Assembly (NCBI GenBank): GCA_018287875.1
Contig: JAGVVL010000015.1
Span: forward strand, 3,162,001-3,226,000
Direction: 5' to 3'
Origin: Nigrospora sphaerica
Taxonomy: Eukaryota; Ascomycota; Sordariomycetes; Amphisphaeriales; Apiosporaceae
DNA length: 64,000 nt
This document shows, piece after piece, positions 27,696-38,281 of this stretch (within the stretch, counting starts at the first letter, position 1; each line of letters begins with the position of its first letter). The position numbers and the translations under genes are program-made. The notes beneath the pieces are model-generated. The model saw only the letters and a program-made list of their open reading frames with translations, was not told the DNA's origin and ran no database searches.

Positions 27696-28675
27696 AGAGG
27701 CCCGGCCCCGGAAAAGCCCGGGGGAGGGACCAGACGACCCGCCGTGGCCCGTATCCCCGCATGTCGTGGCCCCGCAGTGTCCGGGACGCCAAGAAAGGAG
27801 GAAGTGGACATAAGAGTCCTCCTCCCCCAACCCCCAAAGGGGGACGGACAGCCGGCCGGCGCGCGTCTCAAGCGAGGAGGCTCGGTCTCGCGCCCCATGG
27901 CGTCGGGGGACGGAGAGCGTGTATGAAATCAGGAAAATTGGGAGGCAGAGCGTCTGCATTTGGCTGTATAACGCGGCATAGATCCATTACCAACGTATAT
28001 TACCTATTTTCACCTCGACCCCTATAAGAAGCGCCGCTCTGTTCCGTACGCGCGTGCTACTACAGACGGCAGGTTCAATGATCGGTTTTGCGAAAGCCCG
28101 AGGTGATGGCCCGTTGTACTTTTCTTTTCTTTCTTTCTTTGTCGTCATCTCGAGGGCGTTAGGGCCGGTCGGCCGGTGCACTATTGTCTCGGTCCTTGTG
28201 GATACAGCACATGCGCTGCCACCTCTTGAGATTACCCAGTGCTTAAGGACATACTTAGTGAAGGAGAGAGAGGATCGTATCACATTATACCGAGCCGCCA
28301 GTCGATTGCGTCTCCCTCTCGTGCAAGATCTATTTGCACTCGAGATCTATTTGCATTGGGACCCCCATCGTGGTGGGGCTCCCGCCGCGGCGCCCATATC
28401 GCCCATCGTCTCGCCGGCCGTACTGTGCCTTACCCGGAGCCCCGGCCTTCCCTATATTGTGGTATCATGGTATCAATCATCAGACAAACAAGCGTCCCGC
28501 CCGTGCCCCCGATGCTCACTGGTCGGTCCTGCGTGTATTTAGTCCAGCCCGCCTGGCATCAGGTCGTCTCCTTTCGTCAATTATTCGAAAGCGGTCCCCG
28601 CCTTACGACATAGTGACCCAGCCCCAAGGACTGTATGTGCGTATGTGTGTGCGTGCGCGCGCGCAGGTGTGTGTA
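27696..28675. other. Convergent intergenic region, no gene seen
   Basis: This lies between the 3' ends of the CoA-transferase and TLDc genes. It has a CT-rich run near 28120-28140 and a GT/GC alternating run near 28634-28674. No coding region is supported. Confidence 0.55.
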
Positions 28676-29830
28676 TCAGGTGGCACCGACTACCCACAGC
28701 TCGACGCCGAGCACGTCGAATTTGATGCCCTCGTCACTCAGGGGCGTGTTGCCAAAGGTGTCGCAGGGCCCGCTGTGGCCGCGGCTGAAGCTGTCGTCGA
28801 GCCAGAGGCCGTAGTTGGCGCCCTGGCCGCCGCCCACCGACAGGAACTTGGACTCGCAGAAGATGCAATAGTCATTGGCGCCCGTGTAGGCAAAGTTCTG
28901 AAAGCGGATCGACTGCTGTTGCTGCGGCGGCGCGCCGTGGCCGTTGGCGCCCCCCTGGTGCTGCAACGCGTCCGTCACCGGCGCGGCAATCGTCGTCGAC
29001 CGCGTGCCCGTCAGCAGGTCCGACGTGTCGGCCGACGGCGGCGGCGGCAGCGGCACGTGCACCGACGCCCGCCAGAGGAAGCACTCGCCCGTGCCGTAGT
29101 ACGAGGCCGCCGGGTGGGGCGCCTCGGTGAGGTAGGAACCGAAGGTCTGAGGAAGGCCCAAGGTTAGCGGGCGTGCTGCTCTTCCGACGATAGAAAGGGC
29201 GAGGGCGGGTGCGACGATAAAACTTACCCCTTCTTTCCCGTCGCGCACGACGAGCACGAAGCCCACGCGCCGTCCCCGGTACTCGTCCACGAGCTTGTAC
29301 ATGGTCGATAGCGAGCTCCCGTTCTGGTACAGGCTGTACACGAGTCGCCACTCCTCGCCGATCTTGAGGCGCTCAGGCAGGAAGGTCCGGACCTCCTCGG
29401 CGATGCCGTGGCTCAGCAGGCGCTCCTCGGGCGGCGTATCGGGGTGGTAGCCCTCGAGGCGTAGGGGCTCGAGGCTGGGCAGGATCAAGGGCGAGGCGGT
29501 GCGGCGAGGCGGCGTGTAGGCGCCGTGAATGCCGTCGCCGGAGCCGGGGGCGAGCCAGGCGGTACCGGGCGGGAAGGTGGAGGAGCCGGGCATGGCGTGG
29601 GCGCCGGGCGACGAGCTATGGTGGGAGTAGTTGTGGGGGAAGGAATGGGAGGAGGAGCTCGAGTCGGGCCCCGAGGAGAAGCGGCGCCACAGGCCTGATA
29701 TGGCGGAGCCCAGGCCGTAGTTGTACGTGTTGTGGGCGGCGGGCGGCGACTGGGCGGCGGGCACGGGGGTCGAGAGGCCCGACGAGGGGGGCGACAGGTC
29801 GATCAGGCTGTCCTCTTGTGTGCGACTCAT
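28676..29830 (-). CDS. TLDc-domain protein, OXR1-like (357 aa)
   Basis: This is a fungal homologue of oxidation resistance protein 1. TLDc proteins are linked to oxidative-stress protection and, in yeast Oxr1, to V-ATPase disassembly. The N-terminal 130 residues are Ser/Pro/His-rich and probably disordered. The TLDc domain spans about 160-356, with WRLVYSLYQNGSSLSTMY at its start, GTFGSYLTEAPHP across the splice junction, YYGTGECFLW, NDYCIFCESKFLSVGGG and YGLWLDDSFSRGHS, and ends in FDVLGVELWVVG. Model: exon 1 29830-29228 and exon 2 29146-28676, with one phase-0 intron (GTAAGT..CAG, 81 nt). The frame extends upstream of the ATG only by non-ATG codons, so MSRTQED is taken as the start. The upstream 1.5 kb has a divergent arrangement but no adjacent gene. 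Confidence 0.95.
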   Translation of the reverse strand: MSRTQEDSLIDLSPPSSGLSTPVPAAQSPPAAHNTYNYGLGSAISGLWRRFSSGPDSSSSSHSFPHNYSHHSSSPGAHAMPGSSTFPPGTAWLAPGSGDGIHGAYTPPRRTASPLILPSLEPLRLEGYHPDTPPEERLLSHGIAEEVRTFLPERLKIGEEWRLVYSLYQNGSSLSTMYKLVDEYRGRRVGFVLVVRDGKEGVSFIVAPALALSIVGRAARPLTLGLPQTFGSYLTEAPHPAASYYGTGECFLWRASVHVPLPPPPSADTSDLLTGTRSTTIAAPVTDALQHQGGANGHGAPPQQQQSIRFQNFAYTGANDYCIFCESKFLSVGGGQGANYGLWLDDSFSRGHSGPCDTFGNTPLSDEGIKFDVLGVELWVVGAT

Positions 29831-31420
29831 GATGTGCGTGTGCGCGTGTCGTGGGGGTGGTTCCCGCCGGCGAGAGTTGTGTGTGGGTAAAGCGCCGGGC
29901 CAGCGGACGGGCAAACGGTTGCAAGCAGCAGCGGGCCGGGTGGATCAAGGCTCCAAGGCGAATTGCGGTGAGGACGGCTCTCGCGGCGCTCGATAAGGCG
30001 GATCTCACGCGGTGGCTGGCTGGGCGCGCGTCGGATTTCGGGCCTGGGCTTGTGTACAAAAGCCGATGGACGGGCAACGCGCAACGTCTGTCTGCTCTCG
30101 TAGGTGGTGGGATGTGCAGATATGGATGCGTGGGGATAATCGAAGCCATCCAGCAGTCCATCAGCCGAGGGAAGGTGGGGGGGCGGGTGGTAGTCATATG
30201 GGAGGGGGGAGGTGCCCTGTGGAAAACGAACTGGAAGGTCATCCATATGGACCCGCTCGCTATGGAATGTTGCAATGACGGCAGTGTCAATGTTCCCATA
30301 GGTGATGTGGATGCACAAGGCGAGGAGGTTCAGCCTCCCAGCCCCCGATTGCCATCAATGGCAGGCAGCCCCCCCAATGCTAGTTATCAGTAGTAGCAAT
30401 AGTTGCTGTAGATGAGGCCGAACATGGGCGGGGGCAGCAGTCCAGGCAAAAACCTGTGTGGGCCAGCCTGCCAAGGTTCCCATGCCAGCCTGGCTAGGCC
30501 CGGGCCTGTTGAAGCAGTGGGCATGTATGGAATGTAAGTGCGCCGTACCCATCGTACGAATGCTGTGTGGGCGGGACGGGATCGACCACCAACAGTCACG
30601 CAAGCTTCGCTGGCTAGGCACCAGCCAGTTGACTTACATACCTACATGTAGGTAGTACGGCGACAACAAATCTTTACGCAATGATAACGTGTCCCGCCGC
30701 CGCCAGAAGGTCCGGCAGTTCCAATGTGTCAACAAACAGCCTCTCTGACGAGGCAGCCAGCAGGAATTCCCTTCGTCTCGGCGCATCGTGGCCCGAGGTT
30801 CCACTCGAGACAGCCGCATAACCCGTGGCGTCCCCTCCAACACCTTGTACCCTGGCAAGTTGGACTGAGGCTGACAGGGCTGGCCAAGGTTGCAGCCGCC
30901 TGCGGAGCGGAATCGCTCAGCCATGTTACCATCCTGTACGTAACCCCAGACCAGTTTGGGTAAGGTAATTCGTCCCAAGCAACTTCGGGAAAGGGGGTCA
31001 AGGACATCTTGACAACCTCCTTGGCCTTACCGTGCGTCCATGGCGTGCTCTGGGCTGCCAGGGTCAGCCATATCGAGCCAAGCCCTACCCCAACACTATC
31101 GCGCGAAACAACGAGAGCTCATACCCGATGCCGGGACATTGGTGGCAGGCGACTGCTTCTTTACACGACGACCTAAACAATGCCGGTCGTGGCAAACCGG
31201 CCCGGGCAGAACGGCGAAACCGCAGGCTCTTCTGGTCAAAATTCAGGCCTGATGATTGCCTCAATAACAGAGTTACGGAGAGTTGCTGACCATCCGCGCG
31301 CCCGGGACGCATACGGCGAGAATATCAACCTAGTACATCAAGAAAGTGGGCTGTTCAAACGCCCCTTCTCTATCCTCGGCTGAGTGACCTCGGTGCTACC
31401 AAGCCGGAGGCACTACCCTC
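29831..31420. other. Intergenic region, no gene seen
   Basis: This holds the promoter of the TLDc gene and the 3' flank of the sugar transporter gene. A perfect 16-bp palindrome, TACCTACATGTAGGTA, lies at 30639-30654. Nothing else recognised. Confidence 0.55.
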
Positions 31421-33337
31421 TCAAACCATTTTCTCGTCCGCCTCCACCTTCATGGTGTGGAGCACCGTGTCGGTGCTCCTCTTCTCCAGGCTCTTCTTGA
31501 CGGGGTTCTTGGCCTCGAAGACTTCGGAAAGCTCCTCGAGCGTGCGGTCCTTGGTCTCGGGGAAGAAGAAGTACATGAAGACGGCCTCGAAGAGGTCCCA
31601 GAACACGAAGACGAGGTAGAAGTAGTAGCCGATCTTGGCAAAGGCCGGCCCGCTCGAGTACTGGATGACGGTGCTGGCCACGCTCGACGCGAAGTTACCG
31701 ACGGCCGTGCCCTTGGCCCGGGTTGCCGTCGGCAGCGTCTCGGCAATGTACATGCTCTGCAGCGGCGTCCAGCCGAAGGAGAAGACGATGCCGAAGATGA
31801 AGATGAAGGCCACCGTCGTGTTGGCCGCCGCCACGTTCGTCACGTCGTCGGTCGCCAGCTTGGACGTACCCGTGATGACAGCGAAGCAGAAGGAGCAGAA
31901 AATGATGCTGTAAATCAGGAGCGGCCTGCCACATGGTTAGCGAAAGCCGTTGGGGGCCGGGCGAGACATGGAAAACTCGTACCTTCGCCCAACCACATCC
32001 GTCATGCGCGCGCCCAGGATGGCCCCAAAGAAGCAGAGGGCGGGGTTGATGCCGTTCAGGGCCAGCACCTTCTTCTCCTCCGTGATGCCAGCCGATTTGA
32101 GCATGGCGGCCATGTAATAGCTGCTCAGACTGTTGCCCGAGATCTGGCCAAAGCAGGCCATGCCCAGGACGCAGATCAGGCGCCGGCGGGCCGCGTGCGT
32201 GTTCCAGAGCTCATGGTAGTCCCACCACTTCTTGTCACTGGCATCACTCTTGATCTGCTTGGCCATCTCCTGCATCTGGAGAAGAACGATGGGGTGCGAT
32301 GGGTCGTTGTTCTCGCCGTGGTACCTGGCCAGGACCTGTGACCTCGCGGTTAGGACCGTGGCCATATGGGAAACGAAGGATAGGCTGGTAATCGTACCTT
32401 GGCAGCTTCTTCGTGCCTATCTTGCGCCATGAGCCACCGAGGCGACTCGGGGATGAACCAGACAAGCAGCACAACGAAGCCTGAGGTGACCATCTGGATC
32501 CAGATAGGAATACGCCAAGCGTCGGCGCGGGTCATATAACTGCACCCGTATACGACCCAGCCGGCGATGATGGAGCCGATGTACCAGGTGCAGTTGTAAA
32601 GGCCTGTGATGGTGCCTCGCCAATGGGGATGCGCCATCTCGCTCACATAACAAGGGGCCGACACGCAGCAGAACGAGACACCTGCAAGCATGGGGTCAGC
32701 TGCATACGATCGGAGCGAAGAGGCTTAGACAGCGACCGAGCACGAGTGCGGCCTCGGTGTCTAGTTCCTGCGAGAAAAGAGCGGGACTCATACCAAAACC
32801 GAGAATGAAACGGCCGCCCAGGAACATGCCGTAGGAAGTGGACGGGGCCTGGACGCAGGTTCCAATAACGATGATTAGAGCACCGGTAAACATGCCCACG
32901 CGTCGACCGAAGTAGTCGTTGGTCGGGCCCGTGAAGAAGATGGCGGCCAGCGAGCCAATGTTGTACATGGCGAAGACGATACCCGTACTAGAGCCCTCGA
33001 CCTCCCTAGTAGCGGCGGGTCAGTATGGCGTCGAGGAACCGTTGACCAGAGTGGCCATGGCACCAGGCGGTTGGCAATGGCCGACTTACATGTCGAAGAA
33101 GTCCTGGTACGACTTCATGCCGTTGAGCCCGCCCATCAGAGAGCCATCGTAGCCGTTGAGGCAGCCGCACAGGTAGGCCACCAGGATCACGGCATACAGC
33201 CGCCACATGGTGGGCGACCAAGGCGAATAGGTCGTGCTCGTGACATCGTAAGCGAGCTGAGCGGCCACATCGGCGTCTTGGTGAAGGTCGCCACCGGCGT
33301 GCGTCACAGCACTGCTGTCTTTCTCGCCGTTATCCAT
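31421..33337 (-). CDS. MFS sugar porter, lactose/galactoside/cellodextrin-permease-like (533 aa)
   Basis: This is a 12-helix plasma-membrane H+/sugar symporter. Sugar-porter signatures are present: [12 protein letters not shown] in helix 1, [10 protein letters not shown] in loop 2-3, [33 protein letters not shown], and [13 protein letters not shown] in the C-terminal half, which recalls fungal lactose and cellodextrin permeases. Model: exons 33337-33090, 33005-32794, 32681-32398, 32335-31983 and 31925-31421, with four GT-AG introns of 57-112 nt that restore a single frame. A TATAAA box lies at 33471-33476, 134 nt before the ATG. The gene is divergent from a Zn2Cys6 regulator and in the same group as a beta-galactosidase, which favours a galactoside substrate. 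Substrate specificity cannot be read from sequence alone. Confidence 0.94.
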
Positions 33338-34940
33338 GGCACCGTATGGTGGATGAGGAGAGTCAAAGACACAGGAGAAGGGGGTGCTTCGGAGACACCC
33401 AGAAGCGAACCTCGTCCGGGGATGGAATGGCACCGTCACGATAGTGAAGCTAACGCAGCGGGCGAGGGCTTTTATACAAGGAACGGGGAAACGCTTTCTA
33501 CGGCACACGGTACGGTATATGGCATCCAGCCCGGCAGGCTGGTACACGGCGGGCAACCAACCATCGACGGGATGGGCAGATGGGCACATGCATCTTGGCA
33601 TGGACGCATCGAGGTACTGCTGACCTGCTGATGTGATTTGATGGCACCGACGAGGCAGGCCAGCACCCGGCGATCCTCCTGCAGAAGCAGGGTCGCACGG
33701 CCAATAGACGGCGAGCAGCCGGGGAAGACGTTACCGTGAGATGGCCATGGATCGGGGCCACCAGCCGAGAATGGGCTCGACTAGCGCCAAACCAGAAGAC
33801 TGCCGTAGGCCGTTACCTCGTCGAAACCGCATGGTTTTCTCGCACCTAGCCGAGACGGGGGAGGTTAAGCAGTCTGGCAGGCTGGAGGCCCGGGGGGTCT
33901 CCCCGGTCCAGCACGGGCGGAGAACCTGGTCAGCATCGTGACCAGGGGGCGCCGGGGAGGCAGGTAAGAGACAGGGGGATGGCCGGTGTAGTTGCGAGAC
34001 TGTTTTGTTCGTGGGGTAGCGTCCTGTAGGCGACTAGGTGCATGCCCATCATGCGTTGGCTTGCCAGGCATCACGTGTAAGTGGTCTGGTCACTGCCCGG
34101 GCGACGGCAAGCAAGAACGGTATGAAGTCAGGCATGGATGGGGTGCATGCGAAGACTGGACATCAGTCGCCCGCTCGCCCTGAATCCAGGATGCCCGGGT
34201 ATGGTACATGAGCTCGCCCTCGCCGAGTCCCCAGTGCCGTCGGTTGCGTTGCATGGTCCGCGAATGGTGGCTTCGGCTGCTGATCGTTCATTGACGGAAA
34301 CAAAAAAAGGTTGGTGTTGGGATCTCTAGCGGCCCCGGATGAGAAAAACGGGGTGCGGGGAAACAGGACGAGAGCGTCGAAACGATCCGGGCCCACCATC
34401 AACCTGTATCGTGCCATGTACTACACGTGCAGTCTGTAGAGTACTACATTGTACCTACCTCCAATGTCCATACACAGTAGTACCTCCAGGTCTCTCCACT
34501 TTGACTGGCCGGGCCGTTGAGAGGAAACCACGGCCGGGCCGGAAGCGAGCCAATGGTGGGCCGCGTCGTGCAATATAGGAGTCATCTCGCCAAGGTTACC
34601 TTGAAGGAGATATTGACTTGTTTTGCTACTGTCACCCGCCCCTGGGGGCCTGCCTTTTTTTTTCCTGGGTGCGGACTGGATGGATGAGCGCCCCCCGGCT
34701 TGTCACCCCCGGTTCGCCCTCCAGCCCCCGGGGGTTCCCCCGCTTTTCTCCACAAAGGCCTAGTTGATGCCGCCGCTCCCCTCGCGTGCTCTCCCTCGCT
34801 CCAGTCTCCTAAGGTTTTCCGTCTTTTTCTCTCCTGTCCACGGTCCGCCGCGGTCCGGATTCCTGTCCTGCCCTTTCTCTGCCCGCTCTGCCCACTTTGC
34901 CCGCCCGTCGAGTTGCCCCGTGAGAGCGCCCAGACCGGCC
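33338..34940. promoter_or_regulatory. Divergent promoter region between the sugar transporter and the regulator
   Basis: A 1.6-kb gene-free stretch separates the transporter (-) and regulator (+) starts. The transporter side has a TATAAA at 33471-33476 on the minus strand. The regulator side is C/T-rich from about 34620 to 34940. No convincing regulator binding site could be picked out by eye. Confidence 0.5.
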
Positions 34941-37336
34941 ATGGATGAGCCGTCGAAGAAGCGTCTGAGGACGTCGCATGCCGTGAGCGCCCACCACCCC
35001 TCATTGGCCCGCCCGGTGCCGGCGATGCGCGCCTGGCTTACATACTGTCTGTCCTCCATGCTAGTGTGATGTATGCAGGTCGAGAAAGATTCGGTGGGTC
35101 GCATTTCGTTGATGGCGCGCCATGTCGCGCCGTACCTTATGTTCTTCCTCCAATGGCCCATCCCCCACCCATACGCCGGTCCCTGTATAATCAGTATCCG
35201 ATGTTTGGTGTATGTGACTGACTCGTGGCATTCCCTTGCTCCCCCAGGTGCGACGGCAACCAGCCCTGCCATGCATGCACCACGGCTAAGCAGGAGTGCT
35301 CGTATGGCTCCGAAGCCAACACGTCCGTCCCGACCCGTACCCGCCCGGTTGTGGCTTTATACCTGCTGACTGTGGTCTATATGCGCCAGGCGGGGCAAGA
35401 GTGATCTCATCCTCGAGGGCGTCTTGAGAGTCGAGGAACTCTTGCTGAAGATGAGTAGTACTCTGTCATTGGTAAAAACACAGCTCAACTACTCGCGCAC
35501 ACGCCTTTTAAAGCAACCCCAGGCTGATCATGAATCAAGACGCCAACGACTGCACAACTCGTCCAGAGCCCCATTTCGGCTCCCGCACTCTCGCACCGGA
35601 GTCTCTCGACAGACGATGTCCGGCCCAACCACCAGACCAATCTCGAGAACGCGATACTTGACTCGCTGCACACCTCGACGACCGAGTCCATACTGTCATG
35701 GTCCTACTTTGACGCCTTCCCGTCCATTCGCCAGAACTATGTCTCCATATTTCAGCTCGAGCAATCGCGGCCGCGACTGCCCATGCGGCCGAACTCCATG
35801 TCGCCCTATCTCTCTGCTTCTGACTTGGACTCAGTTCTGGGTGCGTTCCAAAGGGGTGTCAACTTTTGGTACCCCACGCTGTCGCTTGCTCAGCTCAACA
35901 GCATCCGCACCATCGTGACCCAGGGCTCCCTAGACAGCACCGATTTGGTAGCAAGTTGCCGTGCGCAGCTGGTCATGGCCCTGGGGTGCGCCAGTGAGGT
36001 TGTAAGCGGGCTCGTAGGCGCCGAGGACACAAGCTCGAGCCGAGAAGAAATTGAATTCAAAGCGGCCCGTCGAGGCATGGCCGAGGTTTATTTCGACGGT
36101 GCATTTCGAACCATGCACATGGTACACTCGGAAATGAGCTGCACTGCCGTACAATCCCTGTTCTTCGCCGCGTGAGTTCAACCCAGCTCTTCCCGCCGCC
36201 GATAGCACTACTGACGCCCACAGTCTGTATTTTGCCTATCTGCGGAGGCCACTGCAGGCGTGGAATTACATCCACGACACGGCAGCGAAATGCCTCTTGC
36301 TTTTGTCGTACCCACCCGTCAACGAGCCGGCGGAGAACCAGGAGTGCCTCCGACGGATATTCTGGGCTTGCTACATTCTCGAGAGGTAAGATGCAGACCC
36401 CGCGGCGACGAATCCGCTCGAGCACCAGCCAATTTAACTCGCCACGTGCAGCGATTACCTGGCCGAACTTTCCGCCCTGCCTCAGAGCGGCATCGCCAGG
36501 ATTGAGTCATCCATACCTCTCCCTGGGACCTACGCAACCCACCAGGATCCCCACGAGACGGAGCACGCGTCACTATACTTTCTGGCCTGCATCTCCATGA
36601 GGAGGCTGCTCAATCGGGTCCATCAACTGCTGTATGCCCGCGACTCGGGGGCCGCGACGGATGCGTCGAGGTTCCCGGCCATCGTGACGGAACTCGACCA
36701 CCAACTGGACGATTGGCGCGATGTTCTGCCCCCGGCCTTCCGCTTCAGCACCGTGGACATGAACGACCACCCGACCGAGTGCGGCGGCTTCCTGCGCCAG
36801 CGGTATCTGACGTGCAAGAGCGTCATATACCGGCCGTACCTCGCGTGGCTCCTGGCCAACGGAGCTGCCGAGACGGTCGGAGTCGGTCGGTCGGAGATCT
36901 TGAGCCGGGCCAAGGTGTGCCTGGATGCATGCACCTCGCATATTCTGGGCCTCACGGGCTTCTCTCACACCATCCTCGTCGATACGTGGATCTGTGTTCT
37001 CTCGTAAGCGCAGCTGCCCCCCCGAGTTTGCGGGAGCCGGCGTCTAACACGACCTGCAGCATGGCCACGGCGATGATGATTCTCCTCGCCACCTGCCACT
37101 CGATGCGGCAGATCACGCAGCTCCGTCACGATGTCCTATCGACCGGGCCCCATCTCCGCAAGGTGTTCCGGCGGTGGCAGGAAGTGCTGGGCGGCCCCGA
37201 GTCACCCAGCGTTGAGCAGGGGATGCGCATCATGTACGAAACGGAGAGGTTGATGCAGAGCGTCGGACGGGCGAGCAACGCCACCGAGGAAGAAGTTGAC
37301 GTAGCGACGTCGATGTGTGCCATGACGCGGGAGTGA
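34941..37336 (+). CDS. Zn2Cys6 transcription factor, candidate regulator of the galactoside gene group (607 aa)
   Basis: This nuclear zinc-cluster regulator has the cluster C15-x2-C18-x6-C25-x5-C31-x2-C34-x6-C41, preceded by the basic stretch PSKKRLR. A short helix (LEGVLRVEELLLKM) follows as a probable dimerisation element. The fungal-specific middle domain is clear at about 280-400 (RRIFWACYILERS then LPQSGI). Model with eight exons: 34941-34982, 35065-35093, 35248-35322, 35390-35471, 35567-36171, 36224-36385, 36452-37003 and 37060-37336. The 29-nt second exon carries the first two cysteines and basic linker. The third intron needs a weak donor, GTCCGT, at 35323. Apart from this donor, every junction is GT-AG and in phase. 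The gene lies between the transporter and the beta-galactosidase. Confidence 0.87.
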
Positions 37337-38281
37337 GGCTCCCCGTGGTGGCGGGCGCTAGAACGTTCGGGACGGGCAGAGCGAGTACGCATCAGGTAGC
37401 GGTGACCACGGTGTAAGCGGACTCGGGAGGGGACCAGGGGATAGTAGGATTCGGACCGAGAGGGTGTTCGGTAGCGTACGAGCGACGGCTCCGAGATCCC
37501 CGTACGGGGGCGACCCCACCATCGTCTGCCAAGGCGACGCCAAGCCAAAAGGAGCCAAGACGTGGGGTGGAGGCCGAACGACGGCACCGAAACATATGAC
37601 AAGAGGGGTCACGAGGTGGTCGTTTTGGCCGGTCATGGCCGGTATCGTGGATGATCCCCGCCGCTGCACGGCAGACGCACAAGAGTTGCCAGGATGGGAT
37701 CCATTGAAGCAAGGTTGTCGCTGCTGTGTACATGGATGCGACCTTCCCTGCGCCCTCCGCTCCTCCCCCTCTGCCCCTCCGCTTCCCCTCTCTTCCTCAT
37801 GCGACGACAGCTGCAGCTTGCCGCTGCCCCGGCCGAATCTTTCCCGCCATGGCAGGACCTTTGCGTCTTCGTTGACACGGGGCCCCGTCGCACCACATGT
37901 CGGTTAGAAAGGGCAGCGGTTGAGTGACGACAGTTGGCCTTGTTCCGACCGGCCGCATTTTAATTGACCTCTCTTGGCCCTTCGTCGGCTACGTCCTCGT
38001 CCACTCGCTTATCGTCGTATTCACGTATAGTTGCACAAGGGTCGCATAGAACACGGCACGCGGGCGCCTCCTGGCGACTACTTCCGGCCGTAGAGCGAAC
38101 GTATTTAAACCACCGAAGGCACCCCTTTTGGACCGGGACTCGCCCGCTTCCACCTCGCCGACTTTGACTTCGCAGAACTGCCATTGGTATTCAAAAAGAC
38201 GTCTTGATCCTCCAGCAAGCCGAACCTAAGCATCTGCTAGCGGATTCGAGCCTCGGCGCCGTCGTCAACAGCCCACGCAGC
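37337..38281. promoter_or_regulatory. Upstream region of the beta-galactosidase gene
   Basis: This is 945 bp between the regulator stop and the beta-galactosidase start, with no gene seen. A TATA-like TATTTAAA lies at about 38102-38109, some 175 nt before the ATG, and is followed by C-rich leader sequence. Confidence 0.5.
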
